From Ferrovibrio sp041906005 (lineage in GTDB: Bacteria > Pseudomonadota > Alphaproteobacteria > Ferrovibrionales > Ferrovibrionaceae): a stretch of 64,000 nt of DNA. The notes under the pieces were generated by a model that worked only from the letters and a program-made list of their open reading frames with translations, had not been told where the DNA came from and did no database searches. The DNA is taken from positions 496,001-560,000 of the forward strand of contig NZ_JAYRJY010000001.1 in the NCBI RefSeq assembly GCF_041906005.1. The letters run 5' to 3'. The stretch's first letter is position 1. Every line of letters starts with the position of its first letter. Positions 43,304-50,582 of this stretch are shown here, piece by piece. The position numbers were made by a program, and so were the translations under genes.

Positions 43304-44461
43304 GTGGGCCGGTGGCCTGTTGTCAAATCCGGTGCCGCAATCTTGCCACAAGACTCTGCAAAATCGGAACCCTTCGCGTATGAGGGGGGAGTTGTCCTGG
43401 CCCGCGGTTCCGGCATCGTCGTCCTGATTCTCGCGCTCGTCGCTGGCGATGCAGCCGCGCAGTCGACCCTGCCCGACTGCCCGCTTTTCCTCAGCGCTGC
43501 GGCACCGGCCTTTTGCAGTGTCGAGCCGACATCGCCGCCCGGCCCGCCGGAGAGTTTTTCGCCGGGCTTTTCGCCGTTGAGCTTCGACCCCGATCTCGGC
43601 CTGCACCTGCTGGAGCGACGGCCGATCTTCGGCCCCGGCGATATCGCCCGGCTGGCCAATCCCCAGCCTTTCTATGGCCGCGACCCCGATGGCGATCTGA
43701 AGTTGCGTGTCTATAGCGAGGATCTGGCTGCGTTGCAGCCCGGCGGCATCAATGCCGATTACGATCTGCCGGTCTTCGATGGGCTGCGGCTCACCAATGC
43801 CAGTGCGCTGGGCCAAACCGACAGTGAGGATGACACGGCGGCGAAATCCTTCGACAGCCGCTTCGGCCTGGCCTACGAAGATTATGGCATCCGGTTCAGG
43901 ATGAACCCGGCGGCCGCAATCAACTGGGGCGAACTGGCGGGCAGCGCCAGTCGGCGCGTCGGCATCGACAACCAGATCTCGACCACGCTGGCGCAGGACC
44001 TGACCCTGACGCTGTCGTCGGGTTATGACGCACAGTTCCATCCCGGCAACCCGACCGCCGACAGCAGCACCGAGCGCCACCGCATCGCCCTGGCCCGGCA
44101 TTTCGCCAGCGGCTGGCGCCTGGGCAGCTCGGTACAGCGGCGCATCGAATATGGCTACCAACAGGAAAAAGACCTCAACATTCTTGGCCTGATGGTGGGC
44201 GTGCCGCTGGGGCAGGATCTGGCGCTCACCGCCAGCCACGAATTCGGCCTGAGCGAAAAACGCGATTTCAGCACCGGAAGCGCGCTGCCGATTGCCGGCA
44301 ACCGCCAGAGCCTCGACCTGCAACTACACTGGACACCGGCGGCACTGGCCAGCCGCGCCATGACCCTGATGGCCGGCTACAGCCTGAGCCAGGAAGCCAC
44401 CGACGGCGTGGCCGATCCCTACCTGACCCAGGCCCGGCTCAATCTGGCGATGAAGTTCTGA
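43304..44461 (+). CDS. Probable outer-membrane beta-barrel protein
   Basis: Protein of unknown function, up to 385 aa. A signal peptide (GIVVLILALVAGDAAAQ) is followed by a proline-rich linker and then alternating amphipathic strands ending in a terminal Phe (ARLNLAMKF), the usual C-terminal signature for BAM substrates. Strands such as LTLTLSSGYDAQF, WRLGSSVQRRIEYGY and LALTASHEFGL support a barrel of about 8-12 strands. The start is uncertain. The first in-frame GTG is given, but it places about 35 residues before the signal core. CTG at 43397, 6 nt after a G-rich Shine-Dalgarno-like run, or an ATG at 43380 that is out of frame by one G in a G6 tract, would fit the signal peptide better. 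Confidence 0.72.
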   Translation: MGRWPVVKSGAAILPQDSAKSEPFAYEGGVVLARGSGIVVLILALVAGDAAAQSTLPDCPLFLSAAAPAFCSVEPTSPPGPPESFSPGFSPLSFDPDLGLHLLERRPIFGPGDIARLANPQPFYGRDPDGDLKLRVYSEDLAALQPGGINADYDLPVFDGLRLTNASALGQTDSEDDTAAKSFDSRFGLAYEDYGIRFRMNPAAAINWGELAGSASRRVGIDNQISTTLAQDLTLTLSSGYDAQFHPGNPTADSSTERHRIALARHFASGWRLGSSVQRRIEYGYQQEKDLNILGLMVGVPLGQDLALTASHEFGLSEKRDFSTGSALPIAGNRQSLDLQLHWTPAALASRAMTLMAGYSLSQEATDGVADPYLTQARLNLAMKF

Positions 44462-44478
44462 CATTTTTCTCTCTTGCC

Positions 44479-44508
44479 CAAAGAAGTGAACCATGTTTCA
44501 CTTCTTTG
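44479..44508. promoter_or_regulatory. Operator of the TetR-aidB operon
   Basis: CAAAGAAGTGAA (44479-44490) and TTCACTTCTTTG (44497-44508) are perfect 12-bp arms around CCATGT. The element ends 17 bp before the tetR ATG, just before its Shine-Dalgarno sequence, the usual place for autoregulation. The inner core TGAAC-N4-TTTCA is a typical TetR-family site. Confidence 0.8.
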
Positions 44509-44525
44509 CAGGAGGAGATACCGGC

Positions 44526-45146
44526 ATGGCCTATCGCCGCACCGAGACTGTGGTGGCGCGTCTGGCCGAGACGCGCGAGCGCATCGTCACGGCTGCGCTG
44601 AAGCTGGTGGCAAAGGAAGGCTATGGCGGGGCCGGGATTCCCGCGATTGCCGCCGAGGCGGGCCTGAGCACCGGCGCGCTGTATCGCTATTTCCCCTCCA
44701 AGGCCGAATTGTTCGACGAGGTGTTCCGTCGCGGTTCGCAGCGCGAGATCGACGTCTGCGCCGCGGCAGCCGGCCAGCCCGGCCCGGCGCGCCAGCGGCT
44801 GGCCCGCGTGGTCGAGGTATTTGCGCGGCGTGCCCTGAAAGGCCGGCGGCTGGCCTATGCCCTGCTGGCCGAGCCGGTCGACCCGCTGATCGAGGCCGAA
44901 CGCCTGCGCTATCGCCTGCCCTATCGCGATATCTTCGTCGGCATCATCGAGGATGGCATGCGCGCGGGCGAGATCGCCGAGCAGGATGCGCTGCTGACCG
45001 CCTCGGCCATCGTTGGCGCGCTGAACGAGGCCCTGATCGGGCCGCTGGCGCCGCAGGCGAAAAAGACCGACCAGGAAAAACTGATCAACGGCCTGGCGCT
45101 GTTCTGCGTGCAGGCATTGGGGCCAATGCCGCCCCGCAAAATATAA
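44526..45146 (+). CDS. TetR/AcrR-family transcriptional regulator
   Basis: A 206-aa TetR repressor. The N-terminal HTH (about 12-60) reads RERIVTAALKLVAKEGYGGA, IPAIAAEAGLSTGALYRYFP, SKAELFDEVF, a textbook TetR signature. The C-terminal ligand domain is helical (LARVVEVFARRALKGRRLAY onward) and differs from well-known subfamilies. Start set at MAYRRTET because GGAGGAG lies 9 nt upstream; the earlier in-frame ATG lies inside the operator. It is followed after 16 bp by the aidB-like gene, so the pair forms an operon under the 12-6-12 operator. Its inducer may be an acyl-CoA or another product of that enzyme, which is inference. Confidence 0.92.
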   Translation: MAYRRTETVVARLAETRERIVTAALKLVAKEGYGGAGIPAIAAEAGLSTGALYRYFPSKAELFDEVFRRGSQREIDVCAAAAGQPGPARQRLARVVEVFARRALKGRRLAYALLAEPVDPLIEAERLRYRLPYRDIFVGIIEDGMRAGEIAEQDALLTASAIVGALNEALIGPLAPQAKKTDQEKLINGLALFCVQALGPMPPRKI

Positions 45147-45162
45147 AAAGAAAGGAAACGCC

Positions 45163-46815
45163 ATGAGTACCGCCGCCTACGAGACTCACGAGGTGCTGAA
45201 CCAGCCGCCCGCGCTGGAAAACTACAACCTTTTCACCAGCGACCGCGCGCTGATGGAAGCGGCCGAACGCGACGGCGCTGCCTGGGCGAAAGACCGCCTC
45301 ACCGTTTATGGCAGCCGGCTGGGCGACGCCGAGACCATCGAAATGGGCCGGCTGGCGCATAAGTTTCCGCCGCAGCTGAAACTGTTCGACCGCTTTGGCC
45401 ATCGCCGCGACGAAGTGGAATTTCATCCCGCCTGGCATGGCATCATGAGCCTGATCATCGGCGAGGGTCTGCATTCCGCGCCCTGGGCCGAGCCGAAAGC
45501 CGGCGCCCATGTCGCCCGCGCCGCCGCCTATATCATGCATGCGCAGATCGAGCCGGGCAGCCAATGCCCCACCACGATGACCTATGGCTGCGTGCCGGCG
45601 ATCAAGCGCGATGCCGCGATCGCCGCCGAATGGCTGCCCAAGATCTATTCCCGGCAATACGACCCGGCCAACAGGCCGGTGGCGCAGAAGACCAACGCCC
45701 TGATCGGCATGGGCATGACCGAGAAGCAGGGCGGCTCGGATGTGCGCGCCAACACCACGAAGGCCACCCCCGTCGGCGCCGGCGGGCCGGGGGCGGAATA
45801 CATCATCAGCGGGCACAAATGGTTTTTCTCCTGCCCGCAGATCGACGCGCATCTGGTGCTGGCGCAGTCGCCGGGGGGCTTAAGCTGCTTCTTCGTGCCG
45901 CGCTGGCTGCCCGATGGATCGAAGAATGCCATCCACATCCAGCGCCTGAAGGAAAAGGTCGGCAACAAGTCGAATGCCTCGTCGGAAGTGGAATTCCACA
46001 ATGCCCATGGCTGGTTGCTGGGCGAGGAAGGCCGCGGCGTGCCGACCATCATCGAGATGGGCACCTATACGCGGCTGGACTGCGCGCTGGGCTCGGCCGG
46101 CCTGCTGCGCGGCGCGGTCAGCCAGGCGCTGCATCACGTGTTCCACCGCCGCGCCTTCCAGCGTCACCTGATCGACCAGCCGTTGATGACCAACGTGGTG
46201 GCCGACCTGGCGGTGGAATCGGAAGCCGCCACGGCCTTGGCCATGCGGCTGGCCCGCGCGTTTGATCGCGCCGAAACCGATGCGCAGGAGGCCGCCTTCC
46301 GCCGGCTGTGCACGCCGGCGGTGAAATACTGGGTGTGCAAGCGCGCGCCCAATGCCGTGGTGGAAGCGATGGAGGTGCATGGCGGCAACGGCTATGTCGA
46401 CGAGGGCCCGCTGGGCATGCTGTACAAGGAGATTCCGCTCAACTCGATCTGGGAGGGTTCGGGCAACGTGATGTGCCTGGACGTGCTGCGCGCCCTGCAG
46501 AAGAACCAGGACGGGCTGGATGCCTATTTCGCAGAACTGAATTCGGCCCGAGGCGGCGACCGCCGGCTGGACGCCGCGATTGCCGGCGTGCAGGCCGAGT
46601 TTGCCGACCTGCAGGAGATCGAGCATCGCGCGCGACGCGTGGTGGAAAAGATGATGGTGACCCTGCAGGCGGCCCTGCTGGTGCAGCATTCCACGCCTGC
46701 CGTGGCGGATGCCTTCTGCGCCAGCCGCCTGGGCGGCGACTGGGGCCAGGCTTTCGGCACCCTGCCCAAGGGCGTGGATGCGCGCGCCATCGCCGAGCGG
46801 GCCAGGCCGGTTTAA
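45163..46815 (+). CDS. aidB: AidB-family acyl-CoA dehydrogenase
   Basis: FAD flavoprotein of the AidB subgroup of acyl-CoA dehydrogenases (550 aa; E. coli AidB is of similar size). The subgroup-specific N-terminus ETHEVLNQPPALENYNLF is present, followed by GMGMTEKQGGSDVRANTT and ISGHKWFFSCPQ (FAD and substrate face), RLKEKVGNKSNASSEVEFHN and MEVHGGNGYVDEGPLGMLYK in the C-terminal helical domain. AidB protects DNA during the alkylation response and binds DNA through its C-terminal domain; related proteins also oxidise acyl-CoA. TetR control makes a metabolic role equally possible. AAAGGAAACGCC precedes the ATG. It ends 1 bp from the convergent DGK-like gene. Confidence 0.92.
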   Translation: MSTAAYETHEVLNQPPALENYNLFTSDRALMEAAERDGAAWAKDRLTVYGSRLGDAETIEMGRLAHKFPPQLKLFDRFGHRRDEVEFHPAWHGIMSLIIGEGLHSAPWAEPKAGAHVARAAAYIMHAQIEPGSQCPTTMTYGCVPAIKRDAAIAAEWLPKIYSRQYDPANRPVAQKTNALIGMGMTEKQGGSDVRANTTKATPVGAGGPGAEYIISGHKWFFSCPQIDAHLVLAQSPGGLSCFFVPRWLPDGSKNAIHIQRLKEKVGNKSNASSEVEFHNAHGWLLGEEGRGVPTIIEMGTYTRLDCALGSAGLLRGAVSQALHHVFHRRAFQRHLIDQPLMTNVVADLAVESEAATALAMRLARAFDRAETDAQEAAFRRLCTPAVKYWVCKRAPNAVVEAMEVHGGNGYVDEGPLGMLYKEIPLNSIWEGSGNVMCLDVLRALQKNQDGLDAYFAELNSARGGDRRLDAAIAGVQAEFADLQEIEHRARRVVEKMMVTLQAALLVQHSTPAVADAFCASRLGGDWGQAFGTLPKGVDARAIAERARPV

Positions 46816-46816
46816 T

Positions 46817-47719
46817 TCAGGCCGCGGCCTCGCCGGGCATGCGCACCTTCAGCGCACGGGGCGCGACGCTGTAGCTGATCGGGCCGGGCAGCATCTCCAC
46901 TTCGCCGTCGCTGGCCACCGGTTTCACGCGGTCGAAACCGATGCGCAGGTTATGCGCCTTGATCATTTCAAGGGCCGGGTCGCCGTCCAGCGTGCCGAGG
47001 AAAAGCCGTGCGAGCTGGCCGGCGGAGCCGAACCAGCGCTTCTCGTGGCTGACATAGACGGTAAGCTCGCCGCTCTGCAGGTCGGGCCGCCCGAACAGGC
47101 GCGCGGTGCGGAATTCGTATTCGCCCACCGCCACCACGATGGCCGGCGAGACGATCTCGCGCGTCTGGCCGCCGTATTCCAGGGTGATTTCCATCAGGCG
47201 GTGCCGACGCAGCGCGCGCCAGGCCGATTTCAGCATCGCCGGCCATTTCGCCAGGCCGAACAGGCGGCGGCGGCGTTCGCGGTCGACGATCATCTCGGGA
47301 TAAAGGCCAAGTGCCGACTTGTTGAGAAAGATGCCGCGGTTGACCCGGCCGATATCGATAGGGGCGATCTCGGCCCGCGCCAGAGCGCGTACGGCCGCAT
47401 CCACTTCCAGCGGGATGTTCAGATCGCGCGCCAGCAGGTTCATGGTGCCCAGCGGCAGCACACCCAGCACGCCATCGCGCCGCAGCATCAGCTCGGCGGC
47501 CGAACGCAGCGTTCCGTCGCCACCACCGACCCAGACCTCGTCGCTGCGCTCCGCCGCCTGAACCAGAGCCTGGGGCAGCAGCTTGGGCGGCACCACCTGC
47601 ACATCGACGGCGCCCAGTCCGGCTTCCGTGGCAGAGGCCCCGATCAGGTCATGCAGCGCCACGGCACCATGCCGGCGCGCCGTGCCCGAAGCCGCATTGA
47701 TCACGACCGACAGCGCCAT
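46817..47719 (-). CDS. Diacylglycerol/lipid kinase family protein
   Basis: A 300-aa member of the DAGK_cat/LCB5 family (YegS-like), which phosphorylates lipids or related alcohols with ATP. The nucleotide-binding motif VWVGGGDGTLRSAAELML and GVLPLGTMNLLARDL are clear, and the C-terminal beta-sandwich ends MLPGPISYSVAPRALKVRMP. No membrane segment is seen. Its ATG lies 3 nt past the exoD stop, so the two are cotranscribed. The real substrate is not evident. Confidence 0.88.
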   Translation of the reverse strand: MALSVVINAASGTARRHGAVALHDLIGASATEAGLGAVDVQVVPPKLLPQALVQAAERSDEVWVGGGDGTLRSAAELMLRRDGVLGVLPLGTMNLLARDLNIPLEVDAAVRALARAEIAPIDIGRVNRGIFLNKSALGLYPEMIVDRERRRRLFGLAKWPAMLKSAWRALRRHRLMEITLEYGGQTREIVSPAIVVAVGEYEFRTARLFGRPDLQSGELTVYVSHEKRWFGSAGQLARLFLGTLDGDPALEMIKAHNLRIGFDRVKPVASDGEVEMLPGPISYSVAPRALKVRMPGEAAA

Positions 47720-47722
47720 GCG

Positions 47723-48379
47723 TCACCAGGGCAGCAGGCTGGTCAGAGAACCGCTGGCATTCACCACGCCCATGCCCAGCAGCACGAAGCCGGCGGTGCT
47801 GGCCAGACCGATGACATGGCCGGCCAGGGCGCCAAGCCCGTCGCCAGTCAGCAGACCCAGCGCGATGAGCACGATGCCAAAGGCAAATGGCAGATTGCCG
47901 AAGGGCAGCGGCAGGGCCAGGCCGATGCCCTGCACGATGATCACCAGCGCCGCGAGCACGAAACCGGCGCCGCTGACCAGCCAGGACAGGCGCGGCCGGA
48001 ATTTCCGTTCCAGCCGGCGCACGAAGGGAATGGCAAAGCTCATGAAGCGATTCAGCAGGTCGGCAGACAGTCGACGTCGGCCGAGGCTGCGCGGAATCAT
48101 CGGCTGGCGCGGCCGCAGCAGCATGCCGATCGCGATACAGACCACCAGGCTGCCGGTGATGGTGCCGAGCGGTATGCCGGGTGACGGCACCAGGCCGAGC
48201 AGCCCGAGAAACAGCAGAAGCAGTGGCGTGGAGCGGTCAGCCAGCGACTGCACGGCCTGATGCAGGGTCAGGCCATCGGCGCGGCCGAGACGGCGCAGGC
48301 GCGACAGGTCGCGGGCAATGCTGGCGGAGGGCAAGGGGCGCGACGCAGATGACGGCGTGCCGGACGACTCGTTGCTCAT
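47723..48379 (-). CDS. ExoD-family membrane protein
   Basis: A 218-aa protein of the ExoD family, named after a Rhizobium gene affecting exopolysaccharide and alkaline tolerance. The cytoplasmic head (IARDLSRLRRLGRADGLTLH) leads into several membrane segments: LLLLFLGLLGLVPSPGIPLG, LVVCIAIGMLLRPRQP, and two near the C-terminus. The family motif RLERKFRPRLSWL is present. Biochemical function is unknown in the family. It heads a two-gene unit with the lipid-kinase-like gene. Confidence 0.87.
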   Translation of the reverse strand: MSNESSGTPSSASRPLPSASIARDLSRLRRLGRADGLTLHQAVQSLADRSTPLLLLFLGLLGLVPSPGIPLGTITGSLVVCIAIGMLLRPRQPMIPRSLGRRRLSADLLNRFMSFAIPFVRRLERKFRPRLSWLVSGAGFVLAALVIIVQGIGLALPLPFGNLPFAFGIVLIALGLLTGDGLGALAGHVIGLASTAGFVLLGMGVVNASGSLTSLLPW

Positions 48380-48445
48380 GAGCGGACCCTGCCGGAGGAA
48401 TGCGGCGAAAGCGCGGCGGCCATGATGCCGCCGCGCGACGCAGCT

Positions 48446-49453
48446 TTAGCTGACCTGCTTGCGGGATTCCGGTTTTTCCGCCGTCAGCACCAGCGAGGCA
48501 ACGATGCCCGCCGCGATCAGGCCGAGCGTGACGCCCAGCGAAATACCGGCCGGAATCTTGCCAATGATGTTGACCAGGAAGATCTTGCCGCCGATGAAGA
48601 CCAGCACCGCCGCCAAAGCATATTTCAGATAATGGAAACGGTGGATCATCGCCGCCAGCGCGAAATACAGGGCACGCAGACCGAGGATGGCGAAGATGTT
48701 GCTGGTATAGACAATGAAGGGGTCCTGGGTGATCGAGAAGATCGCGGGCACGGAATCCACCGCGAAGACCAGGTCGGCGGCTTCCACCAGCAGCAGCGCG
48801 AGGAACAGCGGCGTGGCCCACAGAACCGGCCTGCCGCCCGGCACCTTGGGCTGGCGGACGAAGAAACGCTGGCCGTGCAGGTCCGGCGTCACACGCATGC
48901 GGCGCCGCAGGAACTTGAGCAGCCAGTTGTCGCCCAGGTCCTTCGGCTGGTCGGAGGCGAACAGCATCTTGATGCCGGTGAGCACCAGGAAAGCGCCGAA
49001 AATGTAGAGTATCCAGTCGAACTCGCTCACCAGGGCGGCACCGAGGCCGATCATGATGCCGCGCAGCACGATGACGCCGAGGATGCCCCAGAACAGCACA
49101 CGATGCTGATACTGCCGGGGAACGGCGAAATAGCCGAAGATCAGGGCGATGACGAAGACGTTGTCGAGCGACAGGCTCTTTTCGACGAAGAAGCCGGTAT
49201 ACCAGTCCATGCCGGCGGTGGCGCCGAACTGCCACCAGACCCAGCCGCCGAAGATGCAGGCGACCGCGATATAGCCGGCGCTCAGCGCCAGGCTCTCGCC
49301 CACCTCGATCTCGCGCTGCTTGCGATGCAGCACGCCGAGATCGAAGGCCAGCAGAACGGCGACCAGGGCCATGAAGGCGGCCCAGAGCCAGAGCGGTTTG
49401 GTGAGGAACTCGGCTGACAGGAACGAGGTCCAGGCCGCGAGGAGGATATCCAT
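48446..49453 (-). CDS. TerC-family membrane protein, Alx type (copy 1)
   Basis: A 335-aa integral membrane protein of the TerC/Alx branch, with about nine hydrophobic segments. Family signatures include the acidic membrane motifs TGFFVEKSLSLDNVFVIALI and LLLVEAADLVFAVDSVPAIF, whose Glu and Asp residues are thought to bind metal (Alx and related proteins move Mn2+ and are linked to tellurite or pH stress). The ATG at 49453 is preceded by GGAG. The 35 nt before it follow a structured RNA element that also occurs before the next TerC gene. It has its own promoter and is separated from copy 2 by a terminator, so each paralogue is its own transcription unit. Confidence 0.92.
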   Translation of the reverse strand: MDILLAAWTSFLSAEFLTKPLWLWAAFMALVAVLLAFDLGVLHRKQREIEVGESLALSAGYIAVACIFGGWVWWQFGATAGMDWYTGFFVEKSLSLDNVFVIALIFGYFAVPRQYQHRVLFWGILGVIVLRGIMIGLGAALVSEFDWILYIFGAFLVLTGIKMLFASDQPKDLGDNWLLKFLRRRMRVTPDLHGQRFFVRQPKVPGGRPVLWATPLFLALLLVEAADLVFAVDSVPAIFSITQDPFIVYTSNIFAILGLRALYFALAAMIHRFHYLKYALAAVLVFIGGKIFLVNIIGKIPAGISLGVTLGLIAAGIVASLVLTAEKPESRKQVS

Positions 49454-49487
49454 GCTGGTGCTCCGTATCCGGAATGTGGCGGCGATG

Positions 49488-49539
49488 GCATCCGACATCG
49501 CTGCCGTCCGGAACGCGGCAACCAGAGGGGCCCGAATGC
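49488..49539 (-). promoter_or_regulatory. Structured 5' leader RNA (terC-type motif), copy 1
   Basis: On the minus strand: outer helix GCATTCG/CGGATGC (49533-49539 with 49488-49494; one G-U pair), inner hairpin TGCCG/CGGCA with a 9-nt loop, and conserved unpaired GGCCCCTCTGG on the 5' side and GATGT on the 3' side. It ends 34 nt before the start codon. A terC RNA motif upstream of TerC genes has been described in Proteobacteria; membership is likely but I cannot compare with its consensus here. Confidence 0.7.
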
Positions 49540-49546
49540 AAGGGCT

Positions 49547-49574
49547 GATCTAGGCAGCCCGCCGCCACCGTCAA
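49547..49574 (-). promoter_or_regulatory. Promoter of TerC copy 1
   Basis: TTGACG (49569-49574), 16-bp spacer, TAGATC (49547-49552) on the minus strand. The predicted start falls at or within a nucleotide or two of the 5' arm of the leader RNA helix. Confidence 0.55.
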
Positions 49575-49586
49575 GGCCCCGGAACC

Positions 49587-49616
49587 AAAAAAAGAGGCGG
49601 GTCTCCCCGCCTCTTT
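49587..49616 (-). terminator. Terminator after TerC copy 2
   Basis: AAAGAGGCGGG (49591-49601), loop of 4, CCCGCCTCTTT (49606-49616) with a seven-T tract on the minus strand (49587-49593). It lies 23 nt past the stop of TerC copy 2 and just ahead of the promoter of copy 1. Confidence 0.9.
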
Positions 49617-49638
49617 CCGTCCGCCCTGCGGGCAGGAG

Positions 49639-50451
49639 TCAGTCGGCTTCGCTGCGCCCTTCCGGATCGCGGATCGCGCGGTAGGCGCGGCTGAGCTGGG
49701 CACGGCGCGACAGCATGTTGAGCATCTCCACCGCCACCGAGAAGCCCATGGCGCCATAGATCATGATCTTGGGGATCTCGACGTCGAAGCCCTCGGCCAC
49801 CAGCGCCATGCCGATCATCACCAGGAACGACAGCGCCAGCATGACCACGTTGGGATTCTTGTTGACGAAGCGGGCCAGCGGCTCGGCCAGCGCCACCATG
49901 ATGGCCACCGACAGCAGCACGGCCACCACCATGATCTCGATCTGGCGCGACAGGCCAATGGCGGTGATCACGCTGTCCAGCGAGAAGACGATGTCGAGCA
50001 CGGCGATCTGGCCGATCACCGCCCAGAACGCCGGGTATTTCTTCTTCGCCGGCGCGGCGGCAGAAGCGCCAGCACCGGCCGGGGCATCATCTTCCATCTC
50101 GTCGCTCGATTTCGGCGTGACGCGCTCATGGATTTCCATGGTCGCCTTCCAGATCAGAAACAGGCCACCCAGAATCAGCACCAGATCGCGGCCGGAAATC
50201 TCCATGCCGAACACCGTGAACCACGGCGCGGTCAGCGTGATCAGCCAGGCGGCCGAGAGCAGCAGCATGATACGGGTGATCACCGCGCCGAGCAGGCCGA
50301 GCTTGCGGCCCATCGGCTGCTGTTCCGGCGGCAGGCGACCGGTGAGGATGGTGATGAAGATCAGGTTGTCGACGGCAAGGACGAGTTCGAGGGCGACGAG
50401 GCCGGCCAAAGCCAGCAGGGCCGCCGGTTCGAGGAAAACCGAGAGATCCAT
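49639..50451 (-). CDS. TerC-family membrane protein, YgdQ type (copy 2)
   Basis: A 270-aa TerC-family protein of a shorter branch than copy 1. Segments ELVLAVDNLIFITILTGRLP and VLDIVFSLDSVITAIGLSRQ carry the paired Asp motifs of the family; about seven membrane helices are separated by a charged Ala/Glu-rich cytoplasmic loop (KSSDEMEDDAPAGAGASAAA). It probably handles a divalent cation such as Mn2+, by family analogy. AGGA precedes the ATG. It has the second copy of the structured leader and its own promoter. Two TerC branches under one RNA type point to a shared signal. Confidence 0.9.
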   Translation of the reverse strand: MDLSVFLEPAALLALAGLVALELVLAVDNLIFITILTGRLPPEQQPMGRKLGLLGAVITRIMLLLSAAWLITLTAPWFTVFGMEISGRDLVLILGGLFLIWKATMEIHERVTPKSSDEMEDDAPAGAGASAAAPAKKKYPAFWAVIGQIAVLDIVFSLDSVITAIGLSRQIEIMVVAVLLSVAIMVALAEPLARFVNKNPNVVMLALSFLVMIGMALVAEGFDVEIPKIMIYGAMGFSVAVEMLNMLSRRAQLSRAYRAIRDPEGRSEAD

Positions 50452-50485
50452 GGATATATCCTGGGCGGGGGCTTTTTAAGGAAGC

Positions 50486-50535
50486 CGTCCGACATCACTG
50501 CCATCCCGTTCATGGCAGCCAGAGGGGCCCGGACG
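50486..50535 (-). promoter_or_regulatory. Structured 5' leader RNA (terC-type motif), copy 2
   Basis: Outer helix CGTCCG/CGGACG (50530-50535 with 50486-50491) and inner hairpin TGCCAT/ATGGCA with a 7-nt loop. The unpaired blocks GGCCCCTCTGG and GATGT are identical to copy 1, while both helices differ in sequence but keep pairing. It ends 34 nt before the start codon. Confidence 0.7.
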
Positions 50536-50543
50536 TGGCCGAG

Positions 50544-50571
50544 AATTTAAGAAATCCGCCGATAATTTCAA
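50544..50571 (-). promoter_or_regulatory. Promoter of TerC copy 2
   Basis: TTGAAA (50566-50571), 16-bp spacer, TAAATT (50544-50549) on the minus strand. The same spacing as copy 1, and the predicted start again falls at the edge of the leader helix. Confidence 0.55.
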
Positions 50572-50582
50572 GTAAATTGAGA

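Noticed and set aside
44493..44495. ATG inside the TetR operator as the tetR start
   Set aside because: It has no Shine-Dalgarno sequence and lies in the 12-6-12 repeat; the ATG at 44526 has GGAGGAG.
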